From Hymenochaete sp. R1 (Eukaryota; Basidiomycota; Agaricomycetes; Hymenochaetales; Hymenochaetaceae), in NCBI GenBank assembly GCA_019400425.1, contig JAFREE010000124.1:1-64000 (forward strand): a DNA stretch of 64,000 bases, in the 5' to 3' direction. Below are positions 58,327 through 64,000 of the stretch, piece by piece. The notes under the pieces were generated by a model. That model was given only the letters and a program-made list of their open reading frames with translations, was not told where the DNA came from and ran no database searches. A program made the position numbers and the translations under genes. Within the stretch, counting starts at the first letter, position 1. Every line of letters begins with the position of its first letter.

Positions 58327-60834
58327 ATGGACCGTGCCATAGAATGGCTGAAGCGTCTCACCGTTGACTCGCAGACTGTATATTTTGTCGCAGGGACGAG
58401 CGTAGTGTACGTCGTCCTGCAGTACGCTTTGGAATACAGGAAGGCTCTAAAGAGTGTCGAGTACGTCTACGTTCAGCTAAATCTATGGAACCTCTAAGCA
58501 ACGACGCGTTTTAGGCATCTTCCGGGGTTCAGACACGTATTCAGTCCCAATGGAATTATCGCGAACGCACTTCCTTTCTATATCCCTGGCATTGGTATCG
58601 GAAGAAACCATGCGCATAATACGTGTTACGATGGTACGTTTCGAGCATTGTTACATTTGAGCGTACTTAGGAGGCTCTATAGATTTCCAATATTTCGGCG
58701 CGAATGTTTATTCCAACGTAAGCTCTCCGGCAATTCCATCCTTACACCGTGACGCTTATGCTATAGCTCTAGGTTTCGTTGCTTCCTCGCCCCCACGTAG
58801 AAATTGCAACTTGCGATGCTTCAACTGTCAAAGTAGATGCGCTCCTATTGTCTTAAATTTAATGCCGTGCTCATGATCTGCGCCCAGGAAATCACAACTT
58901 ATCGCGCCAGATATGTGAAGCCTATTCATCAATACGATATCGTCATGCAATTTGGGAGGAACATTGTCGCTACTGAAGGTCCGGGATTTTTCATTTACTG
59001 TGCTCAAAAATTCCGTCTCATTTTTTTTCTTATACAGGAGAAGAATGGAAGAAGCACAGGAGGATTGCCAATCCCGCATTCTCTGAGGTACGTGGCGAGT
59101 TTATTCATTAAATTCGAGGATCTAGTGGTCTGACTTTTTTCAGCCGAATAATAAACTAGTTTGGGACGAAGCCGTAAGGATTACGGTGGACATGATTACG
59201 AATGTGTGGAAAGATGAGCAAGAAGTATCGTACGATCATGTTAACGAGATGACAATGACGGTGAGCTTTCCAACCCTATATCTAGTGTCTCCGAAACTTA
59301 TTACAACTATCTCCAGGTTGCGCTTTTGATCATTGGCTCTGCGGGTGATTTATTCCTTTTTTCTTGGCCCTATATTCCCAAATATCAACTTTTCAATAGG
59401 CTTCGGTCGCAAAATCTCCTTCTCTGACGACCTCAGAATCCCTCCTGGTCATAAAATGTCATTCAAGGACGCACTCCATATTGTTTCGTCGAACTCCATC
59501 ATTCCGCTTGTTATCCCAAATTGGGCAATGGCATTTACGTCAAAGCTTCGAGAAATACGCACGGCATTCAAAGAGCTGCGCACGTATATGCAAGAAATGA
59601 TCAATGCACGACGCAGCGCCGAGAAGAGACCTGAAAGGCATGATTTATTTAGCAGCTTGTTGGATGCAAATTTAGAGGAGGCAGACGGAGCAGCGAAGCT
59701 GAATGACAGCGAGCTGATCGGTGAGATGACATGAAATACATGGCAAGGGAAGCTTTCTGATAAGTGGACGCACTCTTAGGAAACATCTTCATCTTTCTCT
59801 TGGCTGGGCACGAAGTAAGCTTATTCGACCTTCCTGTGTTTTTCGGAGCTTATCTATCATTTGGAAGACTACTGCACATACTCTTTGCTTTACGCTTGCT
59901 CTCTTAGCCTTATACCCAGACCAACAAGAGCTTTTATACTGCAATGTGAAGTTAGCGTTACCCGACAAACGGCTACCTGTACGAACAGACGTTTCCTTCT
60001 TCATGAACATACGATGACTAGTTATGGTTGTGTGTAGACTTACGAAGACGTTGGTTCATTGTCTTATGTTCTGGCGTATGTTTTTTTTTCGAAAATTATT
60101 CAGTTTTCTTCAAATAATGCTTACTCCCAGGGCTTTTTATGAGACTCTGCGACTGTTTCCTCCGGTTAGTCGACAATTAAATATTTGCCTCTTGCATCTG
60201 ACTTATAGATGTTTTTTTTTATCTAGGTGCCACCCATACCCAAGTACGCTGCAGAGGACATCAGTATGCCCTGCACGGACGTAAATGGAGAGAAGATTAT
60301 GGTACCTGTGCCCAAGGGCGCGAATGTGACAATTCACGTTCCTGGGATGCATCATAACCGTTCGTAATATAGTCCCTCAATACCCTATCAGACGTTCCGA
60401 ATGTGCTAATTAAATTGCAGCAAATTATTGGAAAGACCCGAAAGATTTTAGACCGAGTCGATTCATGGATGACTGGCCTCGTGATGCTTTCTTGCCATTT
60501 AGCGGTGGGGCGCGATCATGCATTGGCAGGAGGTCTGTTCCGACCTCGCTTTCTTTCATCGTCCATGGACTTATTTTCATATTTGCTCTCTAGATTCTCC
60601 GAGACGGAAGCTGTTGCAATCCTTGCTATAATCATATCTCGCTATAGCGTTGAGATAAAGATTGAACCTCAATTCGCGAATGAGACGTTCGAACAGCGGA
60701 AAGATCGTGTTCTGCGGGCAACCTCGGGTATTACAACAACGTGTGTCACTTTCACGTCTCATTCTCTCAAAAGGTTACTCAGCATTTGCCTTAGACCTAT
60801 CCGTGTCCCAATTACTTTCAAGAGACGGCCTTGA
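58327..60834 (+). CDS. Cytochrome P450 monooxygenase
   Basis: About a dozen short exons form a microsomal P450 of roughly 550 residues, with the start at 58327 and the stop at 60834. An N-terminal anchor (TVYFVAGTSVVYVVLQYALE) is followed by LPGFRHVFSPNGIIANALPF. The C-helix is EEWKKHRRIANPAFSE (W..HRR). The I-helix oxygen-binding motif is FLLAGHETTAH, split by an intron. The K-helix is FYETLRLFPP (E..R), followed by DFRPSRF and the haem loop FLPFSGGARSCIGRR (F..G.R.C.G with the Cys ligand). All canonical motifs are present, so the enzyme looks functional. It would hydroxylate a hydrophobic substrate at the ER with a P450 reductase. The neighbouring dienelactone hydrolases and an O-methyltransferase 11 kb away hint at aromatic metabolism. 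Family number cannot be assigned. Confidence 0.88.
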
Positions 60835-61182
60835 AGTGTTTATTTGGCTTCGTGTCGCTCATCTTTCTGATACACAGGATTATTCTATAGCGTTTATCGT
60901 CAAGTGTGTTGTGTCTGCCATCGGGTCTTCGTATATCATGATACTGCGTTACTAATTCCCTTTCGTCCGAACTCGGTTAGCGACATAACTAAGCAATACT
61001 ATATACAATGCCCTGCTTAGAAAGCAGGTGGCGTTCCATGTGTTTTTAAGTGGGCGGTTTTCAAACTTTAACCTTGCAATGTAGTTTGATCAATTATCGC
61101 GCTTGACGTTCATTGCGCGTATCTTGCTGTTTACTCCTCTCAGCCAGTCGTTCAAATATTTTACAATCTCAATTAGGCGACG
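60835..61182. other. Convergent intergenic region
   Basis: About 350 bp between the P450 stop and the 3' end of KRR protein D. No gene seen. Confidence 0.4.
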
Positions 61183-61734
61183 TCACCGTGATGGAAGTTC
61201 TGCACAGCGCACGGCATGTCCAACCTTGTCCGCATTAACCTTGAAGTTGCGAAGGCTCTTCTCAAAACTGGACTGGGAGGGATCTTGCATGTCAGCATCG
61301 AGAAGTCTGAAGAGTTCCGTATGGAGAATTTGAGTGTAATCTTTGTTAACGTCCTCCTGCTTCTCCAGATCTTTGACATTGTCCTGCACTGACTTTTTAT
61401 GCTCATTCCTGAGGTCATACGCATGAGCCCAGGCCGAAAATAAACGGGACTTATTCTTTAAAATATCGCCATGTTTCATTTCCTCGGCATTTGAAAAGAT
61501 AACCGATGCTTCTTCGACAAGCCGTGCCACCTCCGCCTCCGCTGCCTCGAGCACCTCTTTGCGTTGCGTCATTTGGGAAACCATCTCGACGATCTCGTCA
61601 CCATTCTTCGAGGACTTCGCTGTCCCGCGTCTGGACCCTCTGGACCCTCTGTCGCCTCTCATCGGGGGTGTGGGTGAAGAACCGTTTGGCGGCGTGTTGC
61701 GTTTTCTCTTCGAGCCTGCGCCTGTGCCTGACAT
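61183..61734 (-). CDS. KRR-head helical protein D (short or truncated family member)
   Basis: A single open exon of 183 residues. The head MSGTGAGSKRKRNTPPNGSS, then RGDRGSRGSRRG, matches the KRR signature. The helical body (RKEVLEAAEAEVARLVEEAS; AWAHAYDLRNEHKKSVQDNV; DADMQDPSQSSFEKSLRNF) aligns with protein A through its first 150 or so helical residues. It then stops at ELPSR, whereas A continues for about 150 more residues. Either it is a C-terminally truncated copy or further exons lie downstream of a splice I could not place. The basic head suggests a nuclear protein. Function is unknown. Confidence 0.6.
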   Translation of the reverse strand: MSGTGAGSKRKRNTPPNGSSPTPPMRGDRGSRGSRRGTAKSSKNGDEIVEMVSQMTQRKEVLEAAEAEVARLVEEASVIFSNAEEMKHGDILKNKSRLFSAWAHAYDLRNEHKKSVQDNVKDLEKQEDVNKDYTQILHTELFRLLDADMQDPSQSSFEKSLRNFKVNADKVGHAVRCAELPSR

Positions 61735-62761
61735 ACTATCGGAGCCGGAGGTTGGATGTTGGATGGAAGTAAGATTAGGAGGTCTCGAAATGTCAATGAG
61801 AAGAGAGCATGCGATGATCTCAAGTCGATTGAAACGAGGACGTTGGGATCTCGTGAGATGAAAGTAGATGAAAATAGTCGTCCAAACGAAGAGAGTTATC
61901 GTGGGGAATGCAGCGTGAGGATTATTCTAGAGTAGCAATATTATGGCAAGCGGGGCAGGGGGCCTTTTCCCAGTGGAAGACGAAATGAAAAGCATGACAT
62001 GGTATCGCGCATGCATGGTATATAAAGTAACGGCGCCAAAGAAATCAGTTACAGGTAACCAAAGTGTAAATGTGGGAGCACCTACCAATTTTTGCGATGA
62101 TGTAGCCTGCACTTAGAATCGCAGGTTCTTTAGGCGTATGGGAATGTTGTATTGAAAATGGCCTCGAGGCAGTATGCACAAGGCCAGGCGTTTGAAGAGA
62201 TAGCAGTGAATAATCAGGAGAGAAAAAGAGCAAAACAAAGTTCGTCGTCCTGCAAGAGTTTCAAGTCAACCCAATACAACAGAAGCAAAGTTGCTTGCAA
62301 ATGTTCACTAGACATATTGAAAGTATGCAAATGTGCATTGATTGGTCCATATTTTCCAGTCCATATTAGCCTTGGAAAAATAAAGTAGACATACTAGCAA
62401 AGCCCCTCCCGTTAGAAAGAAGAGAATTATTCGAGTCATTCATAGCTTGTAGAACGACCGCCTCGCATTATAGTCAAATGCGACGCAGAGAATAGAAAGC
62501 TAAAGGCTGATGGGGAGCAGGTGTTTGGAACGACGTGCAAGTAAAATGCACTGACAAAAAAACTTGCACTCACCTCGTTGATGTTATGAGTTTTACAAAA
62601 AAAGATGCTGGACGTCGACGCACGACTCATCAGTCCATTATATTTGAAAGGCTGTGTTGCATTCTAACAAAACGAGTTCCACTGAATTGTGTGTCATAAG
62701 AAGTAGGAGCTGCTTTAGAGGCTATTGGGGGTTAGGGAGGGTAGAGGGAAGGGAGGAAAAA
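61735..62761. other. Intergenic stretch, no gene seen
   Basis: About 1 kb between KRR protein D and the inner edge of the right inverted arm. Small frames at 62152-62388 and 62436-62630 have no protein signal. Confidence 0.4.
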
Positions 62762-64000
62762 CGAAAAGTGACTCGAGTAAAATCGAATGTGGATAATGTT
62801 ACAAATATTGTGACCTAAGAGAATGTCACAGAAGTAAAGTCGTGACACTCGCGCACTCGATACATTTACTCAACCATTGCTGGTGCGTCCATGTTCATGC
62901 TTCCAGAGCTCAATACATTCGATACTAATACAATACAAAATATATAGGATATATAGGAAAAGGGAATGTATATTCAACATCGTTTTATCTTTCCTTTTTT
63001 TGGAGTGGGATCGAAGGAAATTAAATCGAGAGACTGAAATCAAACATCGATCCGATGTCCACATCCATCCCATTGCCAGTCTGAAACTGACCGTCCAGCT
63101 CACCTACAAATGGCCATGCATTCAAGTCGAGAGGTGCATCAAGTGCGGTTGGATATGACTCTGGGCCCATGAAGAACTGGGAGTAGTCCTTGTCAAGCTC
63201 GGCGGAGAGAGCAGACGCGCTGGGTGTGAAGAACATATCTGACATCTCATCCGACGGCGTGAGTAGGATAGCTGGGCTGTTGTAGGGTGCAGCGTAGCCA
63301 TGCCAGCCATCGGCGTCGAACTTCGAGACGGGCATGGACAAATCGGGACTGGAAATGGGAGACGTCGCATATGAAGATGCTGATGGGTTGACGTCCGTGC
63401 TGACACTCGCGTCCCACAATGCGGCAACCATGTCGCAGGGAGATGGAAGTGGTTGGTTGGAAATAGGTGTGGACGGAGGAGGCGGCGGTAGGTGAGTAGT
63501 CTCGAATTCAGATGCGTCTTCATTGGCGGAGGAATTGAAGGTCTAGTAAGCAGAGCGCAACATCAGTATCGGTGCTCAATCATGTATGTCGAATACTCAC
63601 CATATCATCGAAACCAAAGCTGAATGGACCCATGTTCGATGCAGCTGGTGATGCAATCGAGGTCGAGCACAGCGACGGAGAGGATGTCAAAGACGAGAAC
63701 GACGAGGAAACCTCAGACCCAGACGTCTCGAAGCAAAGAATGTCGTCGTCGGTCTTCTTCGAACTGTGAGTCTTCTTGGGTTTGTAACGATAATGCGGAT
63801 ATTTCTTCGTGTGGAGAGCCTTCTCTCTTTCAGCTGCTTCGGCCCAGGGCTTCTTGTTCGCATCGCTCATTTGCTTCCACATGTCGGATGCTTGTTTGGA
63901 GAGTGAGCCTTCCTCAGCGCGTTTGGCTTTCCTCTCACTCGGAGTCAAACTCGACTGTGAGGTAGACGATGCGAGGAAAGCCACGAATGCGGTTCTGAAG
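62762..64000 (-). repeat. Inverted duplication, right arm (cut by window end)
   Basis: This is the reverse complement of the left arm at 41175-42410. Matching begins at about 62762 (CGAAAAGTGACTCGAGTAA on the plus strand) and continues to the window edge. Exon 2, the 58-bp intron, most of exon 1 and about 260 bp of 3' flank are all included. Sequence inside 62762 is unrelated to that inside 42410. Confidence 0.9.
63021..64000 (-). CDS. HMG-box transcription factor, copy 2 (5' end outside window)
   Basis: Exon 2 (63542-63021) and most of exon 1 (64000-63601) encode the protein from about residue 76 to the stop. The intron has the same position and length as copy 1. Within the visible HMG box only one residue differs (KKYPHY versus KKHPHY). 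The C-terminal half differs more: NPSASSYATSPISS versus NHSASSPAASPVSS, SKFDADGW versus SQIDADGW, MGPESYP versus MGSESYP, and MDVDIGSMFDF versus MDMDIGSMLDF. No stop or frameshift is present, so both copies appear to have been kept under selection since duplication. The start codon and the first 75 or so residues, including the beginning of the HMG box, lie beyond the window. Confidence 0.88.

Noticed and set aside
1..64000. CRISPR arrays, bacterial operons or phage genes
   Set aside because: The window is eukaryotic with spliceosomal introns throughout, and no regular direct-repeat and spacer array was seen.

Overview
This window is nuclear DNA of a filamentous basidiomycete, most likely an Agaricomycete. 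Genes are split by many short GT..AG introns of about 45-190 bp, mostly 50-70 bp. They encode full eukaryotic trafficking proteins and families typical of mushrooms: DUF6593, DUF6534, expanded F-box and dienelactone hydrolase genes. I cannot name the genus. All exon joins were made by eye from reading frame and splice-site agreement.

The left part (about 1.3-30.1 kb) is mostly ordinary, intact genes. In order they are: a WD-like F-box protein (-), a Ser/Ala-rich helical protein (+), the Golgi PI4P effector Vps74/GOLPH3 (-), a second F-box protein (+), an 11-exon sugar transporter (-), a tail-to-tail pair of DUF6593 genes (+/-), an unrecognised multi-exon gene (-), the vacuolar sorting receptor Vps10 (+, 11 exons, 1483 residues) and a seven-helix receptor with a cytoplasmic tail of more than 600 residues (+).

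The right part (30.1-64 kb) looks accessory. It holds three ISG12/IFI6-like small membrane protein copies in different states of decay. It also holds three lineage-specific genes sharing an N-terminal GS-KRR / PS-P signature. A 566-bp hAT-like non-autonomous transposon has 8-bp target duplications and is filled with TACGCGTA-type palindromes. Gene-sized stretches with only scraps of coding sequence lie between them. Recognisable single genes here are an HMG-box factor (+), an O-methyltransferase (+), a third DUF6593 protein (+), a DUF6534 multipass membrane protein (-), two tandem dienelactone hydrolases (-) and a cytochrome P450 (+). The P450 is divergent from the second hydrolase across a 421-bp shared promoter.

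The most striking structure is an inverted duplication. The HMG-box gene at 40.9-42.15 kb recurs on the opposite strand at 63.0-64.0 kb, cut by the window edge, with about 260 bp of matching 3' flank. The two copies face each other across about 20.3 kb. Both keep open frames and the same 58-bp intron, but they have begun to differ in protein sequence.
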